Assembly: GCA_016709155.1 (NCBI GenBank)
Contig: JADJEI010000001.1
Location: 1,550,001-1,614,000, forward strand
Source of the DNA: Ignavibacteriales bacterium
GTDB taxonomy: Bacteria; Bacteroidota; Ignavibacteria; Ignavibacteriales; Ignavibacteriaceae
Reading direction: 5' to 3'
DNA length: 64,000 bases
This document shows, piece after piece, positions 9,832-17,952 of this stretch. How positions within the stretch are numbered: position 1 is the first letter of the stretch; every line of letters begins with the position of its first letter. The position numbers were made by a program, and so were the translations under genes. The notes under the pieces were generated by a model. That model had not been told where the DNA came from and made no database searches. It saw only the letters and a list, made by a program, of their open reading frames with translations.

Positions 9832-11157
9832 TTGAATATTGCGGTTATTGGCACCGGATATGTTGGTTTAGTCACAGGCACTTGTTTTGCAGAAACAGGC
9901 AATAATGTAGCGTGTGTAGATATTGATCTAAAAAAAATAAAGATGATGAAATCCGGCAAGGTTCCGATTTACGAACCGGGGCTTGATATTTTATTTGAAA
10001 GAAATATTAAAAATGGCAGATTAAGTTTTACGAGTGACCTGCACGATGCAGTCAGGCATTCTTCTATTATCTTTTTATGCCTGCCTACTCCTCAGGGAGG
10101 GGATGGAGCTGCAGATCTTAAATATGTACTCGGTGTTGCCGAAGATCTCGGAAAATTTTTCAAAGCTGAACCAAACATTGGATTTAAAGTGCTTGTTGAT
10201 AAAAGTACTGTCCCGGTTGGTACAAGTGAAAAAGTTAGATCACTTGTTAAAAAACACGCCCCGGATTTTGAATTTGATGTTGCAAGTAACCCGGAATTTT
10301 TGCGGGAGGGTATGGCTGTTGAAGATTTTATGAAGCCGGAAAGAGTTGTTATTGGAACATGTAATGAAAAAACAAGAGAGTTAATAGATCTGCTTTACGA
10401 ACCATTTGTAAGAAGCGGCAACCCAATTTATTTTATGGACGAGAAGTCGGCTGAGATGACTAAGTATGCTGCTAATTCATTTCTTGCAGCCAAAATTTCT
10501 TTTATGAACGAAATAGCTAATCTATGTGAACTTACCGGAGCCGAAGTGGAAAAGGTTCGTATCGGAATGGGTTCTGATTCAAGAATCGGGAAGAGATTTC
10601 TTTTCCCCGGCGTTGGTTACGGCGGTTCATGTTTTCCAAAAGACGTTATCGCATTGGTAAATACTGCAAATGAAAATAATTATGACTTTAAAATTCTCAA
10701 ATCAGTTGTTGAAGTAAATGCTAACCAAATAAAATTATTTTATAATAAAATTGCTAATCATTTTGGCTCGCTAAAAGGAAAACATTTTGCTCTGTGGGGA
10801 TTAGCATTTAAGCCAAACACTGATGACGTGCGCGAAGCGCCTTCAATACAACTTATTCAAATGCTTAAAAAGGCTGGGGCAACAATTTCGGCTTATGATC
10901 CTGAGGCAAAAACCACGACACAGGCTGTTATCGGTGATGCAATCACCTATGCTAAAACTTCTTACGAAACACTTGACAAAGCTGATGCTTTACTGATTGT
11001 CACTGAGTGGAATGAATTTAGGACTCCGGATTTTGAAATAATTAAATCAAAACTAAAAAATCCATTAATCTTTGATGGAAGAAATCTTTATGATCTCGAT
11101 AAAATGAAAGATCTTGGGTTTACTTATTATTCTATTGGAAGAAGAATTATCAAGTAG
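9832..11157 (+). CDS. ugd: UDP-glucose 6-dehydrogenase
   Basis: Oxidises UDP-glucose to UDP-glucuronate with two NAD+, for polysaccharide precursors. The start is TTG, supported by CGGAGG 5-6 bases upstream and by the Rossmann motif GTGYVGLVTG directly at the N terminus. The substrate and catalytic segments are present: STVPVGTS, NPEFLREG, the catalytic Cys in GYGGSCFPKD, and the C-terminal AFKPNTDDVREAPS. The 441-residue length is normal. No glycosyltransferase lies beside it. The YhaM-like gene follows after 14 bp, so the run from here to the sirtuin gene may be one transcript. Confidence 0.96.
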   Translation: MNIAVIGTGYVGLVTGTCFAETGNNVACVDIDLKKIKMMKSGKVPIYEPGLDILFERNIKNGRLSFTSDLHDAVRHSSIIFLCLPTPQGGDGAADLKYVLGVAEDLGKFFKAEPNIGFKVLVDKSTVPVGTSEKVRSLVKKHAPDFEFDVASNPEFLREGMAVEDFMKPERVVIGTCNEKTRELIDLLYEPFVRSGNPIYFMDEKSAEMTKYAANSFLAAKISFMNEIANLCELTGAEVEKVRIGMGSDSRIGKRFLFPGVGYGGSCFPKDVIALVNTANENNYDFKILKSVVEVNANQIKLFYNKIANHFGSLKGKHFALWGLAFKPNTDDVREAPSIQLIQMLKKAGATISAYDPEAKTTTQAVIGDAITYAKTSYETLDKADALLIVTEWNEFRTPDFEIIKSKLKNPLIFDGRNLYDLDKMKDLGFTYYSIGRRIIK

Positions 11158-11171
11158 ATATTATTTAAAAA

Positions 11172-12164
11172 ATGCTGAACCAAACTGAACTTAAAACGCT
11201 GAATAAGGGCGAGGCTGTAAATCATTTTCTTTTAGTAAAGAAAATTGAAACAAGGCTGACCAAAGCAAATAAAGAATATTTGTATCTTGAACTTTCAGAT
11301 GCGAGTGGTTACATAAGTGCAAATATCTGGGATAATGTTGATTCTGTTTCTTCTATAATTAGCGCAGGATCTGTTGTAAAGATCAAAGGAACTATTGATG
11401 ATTATCAGGGGACACCCCAGCTTAAAGTTAATTCAATATTGCCAGCCCGTGCAGATGCCGGAATTTCCGCTGTAGATTTTCTTCCGCTATCAAAAAGAAA
11501 TTTTGATGAGATGAAAAATGAGTTCGATGCAAGAATAAATAAAATCGAAAACAAATATTTGAAAGCGCTTCTTCAATCTATTTTCAATGAAGAAAGATTT
11601 AAAAAATTTTCTTACGCACCGGCAGGTAAATCGTGGCATCACAGTTATATTCACGGACTTCTTGAACATACGCTGGAAATAATTCGTATATGCGATTTGA
11701 TGTGCGAGATTCACTCTGAACTCAATCGTGATCTTCTTATCACCGGTGCGATGCTGCACGATTTCGGAAAGACAGAAGAATTGTCATTCGAATCGGGTTT
11801 CGATTATACAACAAAAGGAAGATTACTCGGGCACATTGTTATCTCTGCAATGCTGATTGATAAAACAGCAGATGGAATAAAAGACTTTCCAAAAGATTTG
11901 AAAGATTGTCTAATTCATCTTGTATTAAGTCATCAAGGAAAGTTGGAATTTGCCACCCCCGTTGTACCAAAAACTCTTGAGGCAATCGCCCTTTATCAAG
12001 CAGATGAATTAAGTGCAAAAGTGAATGCTTATAAAAATGCTTTAAGTGAAATCAAAACTCCCACAGGCTGGACAAAATATCTTAGTCTTATTTCGACAGA
12101 ACTTTATAATCACGGGATTTCTTCCTCACAAGAGGTAGATCAAAACAAAACTCTTTTCGACTAA
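11172..12164 (+). CDS. YhaM-like 3'-5' exoribonuclease (OB fold plus HD domain)
   Basis: The architecture matches Bacillus YhaM, an exoribonuclease that also acts on DNA. An N-terminal OB-fold nucleic-acid-binding domain (about residues 15-95, with GYISANIWDN and YQGTPQLKVN) is followed by an HD hydrolase domain (about 160-290) with HSYIHGLLEHTLE, the metal pair in GAMLHDFGK, and LVLSHQGKLEF. The 330 residues are close to the 314 of YhaM. The downstream TPR gene starts 14 bp after the stop. Confidence 0.87.
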   Translation: MLNQTELKTLNKGEAVNHFLLVKKIETRLTKANKEYLYLELSDASGYISANIWDNVDSVSSIISAGSVVKIKGTIDDYQGTPQLKVNSILPARADAGISAVDFLPLSKRNFDEMKNEFDARINKIENKYLKALLQSIFNEERFKKFSYAPAGKSWHHSYIHGLLEHTLEIIRICDLMCEIHSELNRDLLITGAMLHDFGKTEELSFESGFDYTTKGRLLGHIVISAMLIDKTADGIKDFPKDLKDCLIHLVLSHQGKLEFATPVVPKTLEAIALYQADELSAKVNAYKNALSEIKTPTGWTKYLSLISTELYNHGISSSQEVDQNKTLFD

Positions 12165-12178
12165 ATGAAAGGATCGTA

Positions 12179-12961
12179 ATGCTTAACTATTCTAAATCTC
12201 TGTTTCTTTTTTTTATAATTGTTTGTCTAATCTTATCAAACAATTTATTAAATGCTCAATCATTGGATGAACTTTTAAGGGATGGGGATAAGTTTACCGA
12301 GGAATTTAATAATCAGAAAGCACTGGATACATATTTGAAAGCGGATAAAATGTTTCCTGATCAATGGGAAGTTAAATGGAGGATCAGCCGCGCCTATATT
12401 GATATTGGCGAACATATGCCTGAAAAAACTGACGAGCAAAAAGATGCTCAGCTTGCGTTCTATCAAAAATCATTGAGTTATGCAGAAAGTTCGGTGAAGC
12501 TTGCGCCCGATCAGTCTATTACTTATATCCGAAGAGCAGTTGCCAATGGACGAATTGCCTTATTCAAAGGAGTTTTTTCAGTGGGTGGAATTGTTACCCA
12601 GGTAAAAGAAGATTGTGAAAAAGCTATTAAACTTGGCAATGGCGGTAATTATGTTCAGTCACTCGCTCATTATGTGCTTGGTAGAACCCACGCAAAAGTC
12701 AGCGAAAAATGGGCACCCGCCCGAGCTGTGCTTGGACTTGGTTGGGCTGACCTTGAAATTGGAATTAAGGAATTAAAAAAATCTACCGAGCTTTATCCAA
12801 ACTTCAGAATGTTTTATCTCGATCTCGGCAAGGCTTATATTGAAGATGGTCAGGATGACAAAGCTAAAGAGGTTTTGAATAAACTTATCAACAGTCCAAA
12901 GAAAGATGAGGACGATGATAAGTTTTTAAGCGAAGCTAAACAACTGCTAAAAGAATTATAA
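12179..12961 (+). CDS. Exported tetratricopeptide-repeat protein
   Basis: A 260-residue protein with a signal peptide (about 26 residues, ending NAQS), so probably periplasmic. The rest is helical and resembles TPR motifs: residues about 30-75 (NQKALDTYLKADKMFPDQWE), a middle segment with LGRTHAK, and a clear TPR near the C terminus (FYLDLGKAYIEDGQDDKAKEVL). TPR proteins are scaffolds and no enzyme motif is seen. It starts with ATG right after GAAAGGATCGTA, and its stop is one base before the TTG start of the sirtuin gene. Confidence 0.75.
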   Translation: MLNYSKSLFLFFIIVCLILSNNLLNAQSLDELLRDGDKFTEEFNNQKALDTYLKADKMFPDQWEVKWRISRAYIDIGEHMPEKTDEQKDAQLAFYQKSLSYAESSVKLAPDQSITYIRRAVANGRIALFKGVFSVGGIVTQVKEDCEKAIKLGNGGNYVQSLAHYVLGRTHAKVSEKWAPARAVLGLGWADLEIGIKELKKSTELYPNFRMFYLDLGKAYIEDGQDDKAKEVLNKLINSPKKDEDDDKFLSEAKQLLKEL

Positions 12962-12962
12962 G

Positions 12963-13718
12963 TTGAATATTGAAATTTCTAAGGAAGTAATTAATATTCT
13001 TAAGGAGGCTCAATCAGTAATTTTTTTTACGGGAGCCGGAATATCAGCCGAAAGTGGTATTCCGACTTTCCGCGGTAAAGATGGAATCTGGAATAAACTA
13101 AGACCTGAAGAGCTTGCAAGTTTTGATGCTTTTCTGAAAAACCCCGACCTTGTGTGGGAATGGTACAATCACCGCAAACAAATTATTCATAACACGAAAC
13201 CAAATGCAGGACATCTTGCAATAGCAGAATTGCAAAAATATTTTTCAAAAGTTACTGTAATTACACAGAACATTGATAACCTTCATCGAAGAGCGGGAAG
13301 TAAAAATATTTTTGAACTTCACGGAAACATCGAACGAAATTACTGTTCGGTTTGCAAGAAACCTTTTACGGAAGAGCTTGATTTCTCAGCAGGAATTCCT
13401 CATTGCGAATGCGGCGGGATGATCAGACCCGATGTTGTTTGGTTCGGTGAAATGCTTCCTCAAGATCAGTTTGATGGTGCTGAAAAAGCCGCTTCGAGCG
13501 GCGATGTATTTTTCGTTGTTGGAACCTCCGCCGCAGTTTATCCTGCCGCCGGTTTAGTATTTACAGCACAAAGAACCGGAGCCTATTTAATTGAAATTAA
13601 TATTGAACCAACAGAAATAAGTTCAATTGTTAACTATACATTTATTGGTGAATCCGGGAAAATTCTGCCGCTAATTTTAGACGAACTAAAATCAGATAAT
13701 TATTTTACTCCTGCCTAA
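12963..13718 (+). CDS. cobB: NAD+-dependent protein deacylase (sirtuin, class III type)
   Basis: Removes acyl groups from lysines using NAD+. The start is TTG, one base after the preceding stop; the protein begins at the normal distance from the NAD-binding motif GAGISAESGIPTFRG. Also visible: QNIDNLH, the catalytic His in ELHGNIER, and a zinc site made of CSVC and CEC. The segment WYNHRKQ has Tyr and Arg with the spacing that in E. coli CobB and SIRT5 binds acidic acyl groups, so desuccinylase/demalonylase activity is likely. It ends the run that begins with ugd. Confidence 0.93.
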   Translation: MNIEISKEVINILKEAQSVIFFTGAGISAESGIPTFRGKDGIWNKLRPEELASFDAFLKNPDLVWEWYNHRKQIIHNTKPNAGHLAIAELQKYFSKVTVITQNIDNLHRRAGSKNIFELHGNIERNYCSVCKKPFTEELDFSAGIPHCECGGMIRPDVVWFGEMLPQDQFDGAEKAASSGDVFFVVGTSAAVYPAAGLVFTAQRTGAYLIEINIEPTEISSIVNYTFIGESGKILPLILDELKSDNYFTPA

Positions 13719-13810
13719 ATTCGTTGCTGATTAATATGTACTGAAAAAATATACTATTAAGGTTTAATTATTAATAATAAAACTTTAACAATGCAGAGAA
13801 TAAAAAGCCA

Positions 13811-14086
13811 TTAACCTTTCTTACCCGTCAACACACTCAAGACAGTAGTGAAAATAACGGCTCCGATTATTGCCCAGATAAACTGAAAATTTCTTCCAGC
13901 TAAATCTAAGGTAAAAAACTCCGGCAGTTCAAATACTGAGGCAATCCAATTACCCAGTGCAGCTCCAATGAATCCTACAAGCACTGATATAATACACCCG
14001 CCTCTGCTGAAACCTGTTAATAACTTAGCAATCGAACCTGTAATACCTGCTATTATAATTAATAGCAATAATTGAAATACTGACAT
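13811..14086 (-). CDS. GlsB/YeaQ/YmgE family small membrane protein
   Basis: A 91-residue hydrophobic protein with three predicted membrane segments and the family's glycine pattern (GITGSIAKLLTG, GCIISVLVGFIGAALGNW, WAIIGAVIFTTVLSVL). Older annotation calls these transglycosylase-associated proteins; they are stress-linked membrane proteins of unknown activity. It is divergent from cobO across about 100 bp that includes a small inverted repeat (AAATAT/ATATTT at 14118-14133). Confidence 0.88.
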   Translation of the reverse strand: MSVFQLLLLIIIAGITGSIAKLLTGFSRGGCIISVLVGFIGAALGNWIASVFELPEFFTLDLAGRNFQFIWAIIGAVIFTTVLSVLTGKKG

Positions 14087-14187
14087 AAATAACCCTCTAT
14101 GTAATTTATTGTTGCTTAAATATAGAGATATTTTTTGTTATCATTAAGATTTTTATGATAATTGGTATAAAAAAAATTATAATAATT

Positions 14188-14718
14188 ATGCCGCTTGAAA
14201 AAGGATTTATTCAAATTTACACCGGGAATGGAAAGGGCAAATCTACTGCCGCAATTGGACTTGCTGTTCGTGCCGCAGGAAATGGTCTGAAAACTTATAT
14301 CGCACAGTTCATGAAAGAATTTCCCTATAGCGAACTAAACAGTTTAAAGTACTTTAGTGAATGGATAACTGTCGAGCAATTCGGCGGCGATGATTTTGTT
14401 TATAAAAAACAAATGCCGGGCAAAATTGAATTGGACAAAGCTAAACTTGGATTAGCTAAAGCAAGGGCAAAAATGATCAGTAAAAAATATGATGTTATAA
14501 TTCTTGATGAAGTTTGTGTGTCAATCTATTTTGGTTTATTCAGCGATGAAGAAATTCTTACTTTTATGAAAATGAAACCCGATAATGTTGAACTGATTTT
14601 AACCGGCAGATATTGTCCCGACAAACTATTAGAAAAAGCTGATCTTGTCACTGAAATGAAGGAGATCAAACATTATTACCAGGAGGGGGTTTTGTCAAGA
14701 AAAGGAATTGAATCCTAA
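14188..14718 (+). CDS. cobO: Cob(I)alamin adenosyltransferase, CobO/BtuR type
   Basis: Transfers the adenosyl group of ATP to cob(I)yrinic acid a,c-diamide or salvaged cobalamin. The P-loop TGNGKGKSTAA is at residues about 11-21, and VIILDEVCV is the Walker B region, both typical of the CobO family rather than PduO. I favour the ATG at 14188 (MPLEKGF); an in-frame ATG at 14155 adds only isoleucine/lysine-rich residues. Neither has a clear ribosome site. No other cobalamin genes and no B12 riboswitch are visible, which suggests salvage or a dispersed pathway. Confidence 0.9.
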   Translation: MPLEKGFIQIYTGNGKGKSTAAIGLAVRAAGNGLKTYIAQFMKEFPYSELNSLKYFSEWITVEQFGGDDFVYKKQMPGKIELDKAKLGLAKARAKMISKKYDVIILDEVCVSIYFGLFSDEEILTFMKMKPDNVELILTGRYCPDKLLEKADLVTEMKEIKHYYQEGVLSRKGIES

Positions 14719-14888
14719 AATTAGTCTGTGTTTTTCTGTGGAACTTGGAGCTGAATTATCATTCGGAGAAACACAAAACAGACACAGCGTAAGCAGCAAA
14801 ATAATTTTATGTCACCTCCTTTGACATGCTGCCGGGAATTCCTATTACAACTGCCAATTTTTATCCTTGCTTCCAATTATACTAAAGT
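14719..14888. other. Intergenic region before the iron block
   Basis: Between cobO and the first DtxR gene. It contains GTCTGTGTTTTTCTGTGG near 14724 and a partly complementary AGAAACACAAAACAGACAC near 14767, an imperfect hairpin that may end the cobO transcript. There is also a short palindrome TATACTAAAGTATA near 14878. No reading frame is supported. Confidence 0.4.
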
Positions 14889-14914
14889 ATATTTTTAAGC
14901 GTCCTTAAAAATAT
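14889..14914 (+). promoter_or_regulatory. Candidate metalloregulator operator (11-4-11 inverted repeat)
   Basis: ATATTTTTAAG, a 4-base CGTC centre, then CTTAAAAATAT: a perfect 11-bp inverted repeat ending 16 bp before the ATG of the DtxR-type gene. There is no T-run after it, and the position overlaps the expected promoter and leader, so an operator fits better than a terminator. DtxR-family proteins bind AT-rich palindromes of about this size. Binding by this particular regulator is inferred. Confidence 0.5.
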
Positions 14915-14930
14915 AATTAGAATAACTTAA

Positions 14931-15590
14931 ATGGATAATATTTCACAAGAAGATTACTTAACGGCAATTTATCGGAATCTCAATGATGCAGGAGAAATAA
15001 AACCGAATTTGCTTGCATCAAAACTTGAGATTTCAAATGCTGCGGTAACTGATATGCTGCGTAAACTATCACGTGATGGTTTTGTAGATTACCAAAAATA
15101 TAAAAGTATAAAACTAACATCCCAAGGCGAATCTTATGCTAAAAACATGCTTCGCCGTCACAGGATTTGGGAAGTGTTTCTTCATCAGACTTTAGGAATG
15201 CCCTGGGATAAAGTTCACGATGAAGCTGAAAAACTTGAGCACTCTTCTTCAGATGATTTGATAAATCTTTTAGAAGAATTTTTAAAATTTCCCGAAGTTG
15301 ATCCGCATGGCTATCCGATTCCAGATAAGAATGGTAAGATAAAAAAATCAAAATCTGTTATTGCTATAACGGAATTAAAAGAAAATGATTCGGCAAATGT
15401 GATCCGTGTTAATGACGACGTAAAAAATTTATTATCGTATGTGACAAAAATTGGAATTACCCTTGGCAAAAAAATCGTTGTTAAAGACAAACTCGAATAC
15501 GACGGTTCGGTATTGATTAAAATAGAGAGCAAAGAAATAAATCTTAGTAACAAAATTGCTTCAAACATTTTTGTTGAAAAAATAAAATAG
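14931..15590 (+). CDS. DtxR/MntR-family metal-dependent transcriptional regulator
   Basis: A cytoplasmic repressor that binds DNA when loaded with Fe2+ or Mn2+. Residues about 1-65 form the winged helix (NISQEDYLTAIY, SNAAVTDMLRKLSRDGFVDY). The metal-binding and dimer domain follows, with RRHRIWEVFL and VHDEAEKLEHSSSDDL, where the key positions are His, Glu, Glu, His. It then has the family motif VDPHGYPIPD, and a C-terminal SH3-like FeoA-type domain from about residue 145. The Glu at the position of Cys102 in DtxR is the MntR-like choice, so the metal is uncertain. It opens the iron block, 7 bp before the second regulator. Confidence 0.92.
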   Translation: MDNISQEDYLTAIYRNLNDAGEIKPNLLASKLEISNAAVTDMLRKLSRDGFVDYQKYKSIKLTSQGESYAKNMLRRHRIWEVFLHQTLGMPWDKVHDEAEKLEHSSSDDLINLLEEFLKFPEVDPHGYPIPDKNGKIKKSKSVIAITELKENDSANVIRVNDDVKNLLSYVTKIGITLGKKIVVKDKLEYDGSVLIKIESKEINLSNKIASNIFVEKIK

Positions 15591-15597
15591 GTAATGA

Positions 15598-16623
15598 ATG
15601 AATGAACCCTTGGTGCTTTTAATTATTGGAATTCTGGTAACATTAATTTTTGTGATACTGTTCTACCCCAACAAAGGTATTATAGCGGTTTGGAAAAAGT
15701 CTAAATACGCAAACAAAAAAATTTTAATTGAAGATGCTTTAAAATATCTCTACAACTGCGAGTACAACCGAACTAATTGCACGCTAAATAGTATTGCAGG
15801 CAATCTTTCTATTTCGGCAGATGATGCTGCAGATATAATCTCAAGACTCGAGTCAATGGGACTTGTTTCCGCCAAAAAAGATGAGCTTGAATTAACTTCT
15901 GACGGCAGATCATACGCACTTCGTATTGTCCGCGTCCATCGTTTGTGGGAAAAATATCTTGCTGATGAAACAAGTGTAAAAGAAGACGAGTGGCATCTGA
16001 AGGCAGAAGAATTAGAACACACCCTAACAACTGAGCAAGCTAATCAACTTGCAGCGCGAATTGGTAATCCCGTATTCGATCCGCACGGCGATCCTATTCC
16101 ATCGGCTTCTGGTGATATTCCCGAAAAAAAAGGAAAGCCTTTGACTGAAATGAAAGTCGGTGAGTTTGGAAATATAATTCACATTGAGGACGAACCACAC
16201 TCAATTTACAGTCAGATACTTGCCGAAGGATTGTTTCCTGGAATGCAGATTCGAATGATCGAACATTCGGATAAGCGTATAAAGTTTGTTGCAAACGGTG
16301 AAGAATGTATCCTCTCTCCTCTGATCGCTAAAAATATCACAGTTGGGATATTAAAGTTTGAAAAACAAATTGAAGGAAAATTTAAAACTCTTTCATCACT
16401 AAAAATAGGAGAGGAAGGAACTATCCTAGGAATAGCAAAAGCACTTCGCGGTCAGCAGCGAAGAAGATTAATGGATTTAGGAATTGTGCCGGGAACAAAA
16501 ATAGAAGCAGAACTCGAAAGTTTTTCTGGTGATCCTGTGGCATACAACGTTCGCGGAACAACTGTAGCCTTGCGGAAACAGCAGACAGATAAAATTTATT
16601 TATTAAATGAAGAAGAAAAATAA
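15598..16623 (+). CDS. Membrane-anchored DtxR-like regulator fused to FeoA domains
   Basis: A 341-residue fusion. Residues about 4-23 are one hydrophobic helix (LVLLIIGILVTLIFVILFY) with no signal-peptide cleavage site. A DtxR-like winged helix and metal domain follow (DAADIISRLESMGLVS, VRVHRLWEKYL, WHLKAEELEH, FDPHGDPIPS). Two SH3-like FeoA domains close the protein, at about 180-250 (MKVGEFGNIIHI) and 262-335 (LKIGEEGTILGI, RRRLMDLGIVPGT). The second looks like a true FeoA, a subunit that works with FeoB, and no separate feoA gene is seen. The protein may sense metal at the membrane and assist FeoB. The FeoB gene starts 2 bp after the stop. Confidence 0.88.
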   Translation: MNEPLVLLIIGILVTLIFVILFYPNKGIIAVWKKSKYANKKILIEDALKYLYNCEYNRTNCTLNSIAGNLSISADDAADIISRLESMGLVSAKKDELELTSDGRSYALRIVRVHRLWEKYLADETSVKEDEWHLKAEELEHTLTTEQANQLAARIGNPVFDPHGDPIPSASGDIPEKKGKPLTEMKVGEFGNIIHIEDEPHSIYSQILAEGLFPGMQIRMIEHSDKRIKFVANGEECILSPLIAKNITVGILKFEKQIEGKFKTLSSLKIGEEGTILGIAKALRGQQRRRLMDLGIVPGTKIEAELESFSGDPVAYNVRGTTVALRKQQTDKIYLLNEEEK

Positions 16624-16625
16624 AA

Positions 16626-17435
16626 ATGGCTGGTGTTGATTTAAATAATTGTGCAAATTGTCCCATCCACAATATGGGCAACCTTAAAAAGCTTGGTATC
16701 GATATGAGCAGTTTTGATTTTGTTGTTGCTCTTGCGGGTAATCCAAACACCGGTAAAAGTACTGTATTTAATTATCTAACTGGGTTAAGACAGCATACAG
16801 GCAACTGGCCCGGGAAAACTGTTACACGTGCTGAAGGTGGCTTTGAATATGGTGAAAAAAAATTTAAGCTTGTTGATTTACCGGGAACGTACTCACTTCT
16901 TTCTACAAGTACAGATGAAGAAGTTGCACGTGATTTTATTTTATTCGGGCAGCCGGATGTTACGGTAATAGTTGTTGATGCAACTCGGATCGAAAGAAAT
17001 CTAAATCTCGTATTGCAAATTTTAGAAATCACTGATCGTGCGGTATTATGTCTTAATCTTATGGATGAGGCACGTAGAAATGGGATTGAAATTGATGATA
17101 GAACCTTAGCAAAAGAATTGGGAATTCCTGTTATTCCAACATCCGCAAGGCGGGGTGAAGGGATGAATGAACTGCTTAATGCTGTTAATGATGTCACAGC
17201 AGGGAAATATGTTTGTAAGCCGTACAGGTTAAAAACCAATCAAAGTGAATTAAACTTTGCCATAGAAACATTAAGTGAAGAAATAGAATTAGAATTTCCC
17301 GGCTTACCAAATCTGCGATGGGTGGCATTAAGATTACTTGAAGGCGATCAAAGTATTATTGATGCTATTCGCAGCGGTGATTTAGGAAATCTAAAAAAAG
17401 AAGAATCTATTGAAGTATCTAATTCTGAAAATTAG
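16626..17435 (+). CDS. feoB: FeoB N-terminal half: GTPase domain
   Basis: The cytoplasmic G-protein part of the ferrous iron transporter. A short N-terminal Cys motif (NCANCPIH) precedes the G domain: G1 GNPNTGKST, G3 DLPGTYS, G4 NLMDEA, G5 SARRGEG. A helical linker domain follows to about residue 255. The frame stops at residue 269, just where the membrane part of a normal FeoB would begin. The membrane half lies 517 bp downstream. Together they make 743 residues, the size of an ordinary FeoB. The gap holds a GxxExxY gene between inverted repeats, so the split may be an insertion product, though a two-gene FeoB native to the lineage is possible. Confidence 0.93.
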   Translation: MAGVDLNNCANCPIHNMGNLKKLGIDMSSFDFVVALAGNPNTGKSTVFNYLTGLRQHTGNWPGKTVTRAEGGFEYGEKKFKLVDLPGTYSLLSTSTDEEVARDFILFGQPDVTVIVVDATRIERNLNLVLQILEITDRAVLCLNLMDEARRNGIEIDDRTLAKELGIPVIPTSARRGEGMNELLNAVNDVTAGKYVCKPYRLKTNQSELNFAIETLSEEIELEFPGLPNLRWVALRLLEGDQSIIDAIRSGDLGNLKKEESIEVSNSEN

Positions 17436-17449
17436 TAAGAAAATAATAG

Positions 17450-17476
17450 CCACAAAGGCACAAAGACACGAAGGGA
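17450..17476. repeat. Left inverted repeat of the GxxExxY element
   Basis: GCCACAAAGGCAC followed by AAAGACACGAAGGG, 14 bp after the FeoB N-half stop. Its reverse complement recurs at 17871-17897 with only a few mismatches. The GxxExxY start codon lies 8 bp inside it. Confidence 0.85.
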
Positions 17477-17483
17477 TGAAAAT

Positions 17484-17870
17484 ATGATTCCTTTATCAGA
17501 TGAAGAAGAACGAATTGGAAAAATTATTGTTAATGCAGCATTTAAAGTTCATAAAGAATTGGGACCTGGCTTACTAGAAAAAATTTATGAAATTGCGTTA
17601 ACACATGAGATCCAAAAAACAGGTTTAAATGTAAAAAGGCAAGTAGATATTCCGATTGTGTATGATGGGATTCAGTTTGATGAAGGGCTAAGATTAGATT
17701 TATTAGTGCAAGATTTGGTAATTGTAGAAACAAAAGCAATTGAACAAGTAAATCCAGTATGGACAGCTCAAGTACACAGTCATTTAAAACTTACAAAAAA
17801 GCGACTTGGTTACTTAATAAACTTTAATGTTGTACTTATTAAAGACGGAATAAAAAGATTAGTGTTATAG
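17484..17870 (+). CDS. GxxExxY family protein
   Basis: A 128-residue protein of the GxxExxY family, named after the motif seen here as GLLEKIY near residue 32. Other conserved parts are AAFKVHKELGPG at the N terminus, LRLDLLVQDLVIVETKAIE (a D...E.K pattern reminiscent of PD-(D/E)XK nucleases) and GYLINFNVVLIKDGIKR at the end. The molecular function is not established. The gene fills almost all the space between two 27-bp inverted repeats and sits between the two halves of feoB, so it looks like a small mobile or passenger gene. Confidence 0.88.
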   Translation: MIPLSDEEERIGKIIVNAAFKVHKELGPGLLEKIYEIALTHEIQKTGLNVKRQVDIPIVYDGIQFDEGLRLDLLVQDLVIVETKAIEQVNPVWTAQVHSHLKLTKKRLGYLINFNVVLIKDGIKRLVL

Positions 17871-17897
17871 ACCTTTGTGTCTTCGTGCCTTTGTGGC
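17871..17897. repeat. Right inverted repeat of the GxxExxY element
   Basis: ACCTTTGTGTCTTCGTG followed by CCTTTGTGGC, beginning at the base after the GxxExxY stop. It is the inverted partner of 17450-17476. The word CTTTGTGTCTTCGTG recurs upstream of hemL at 63059-63073. Confidence 0.85.
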
Positions 17898-17952
17898 AAA
17901 ATTTTTTCTTTATCGTTAAGACGCAAAGAACAAATGAATAAAAAAGAATTAT

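Noticed and set aside
14155..14187. Upstream start for cobO
   Set aside because: Would add 11 residues, mostly Ile and Lys, not seen in the family; the P-loop position fits the ATG at 14188.
14719..14930. B12 riboswitch for cobO or iron riboswitch
   Set aside because: cobO lies upstream of this gap, and no conserved B12-box or other riboswitch core is seen before cobO or here.
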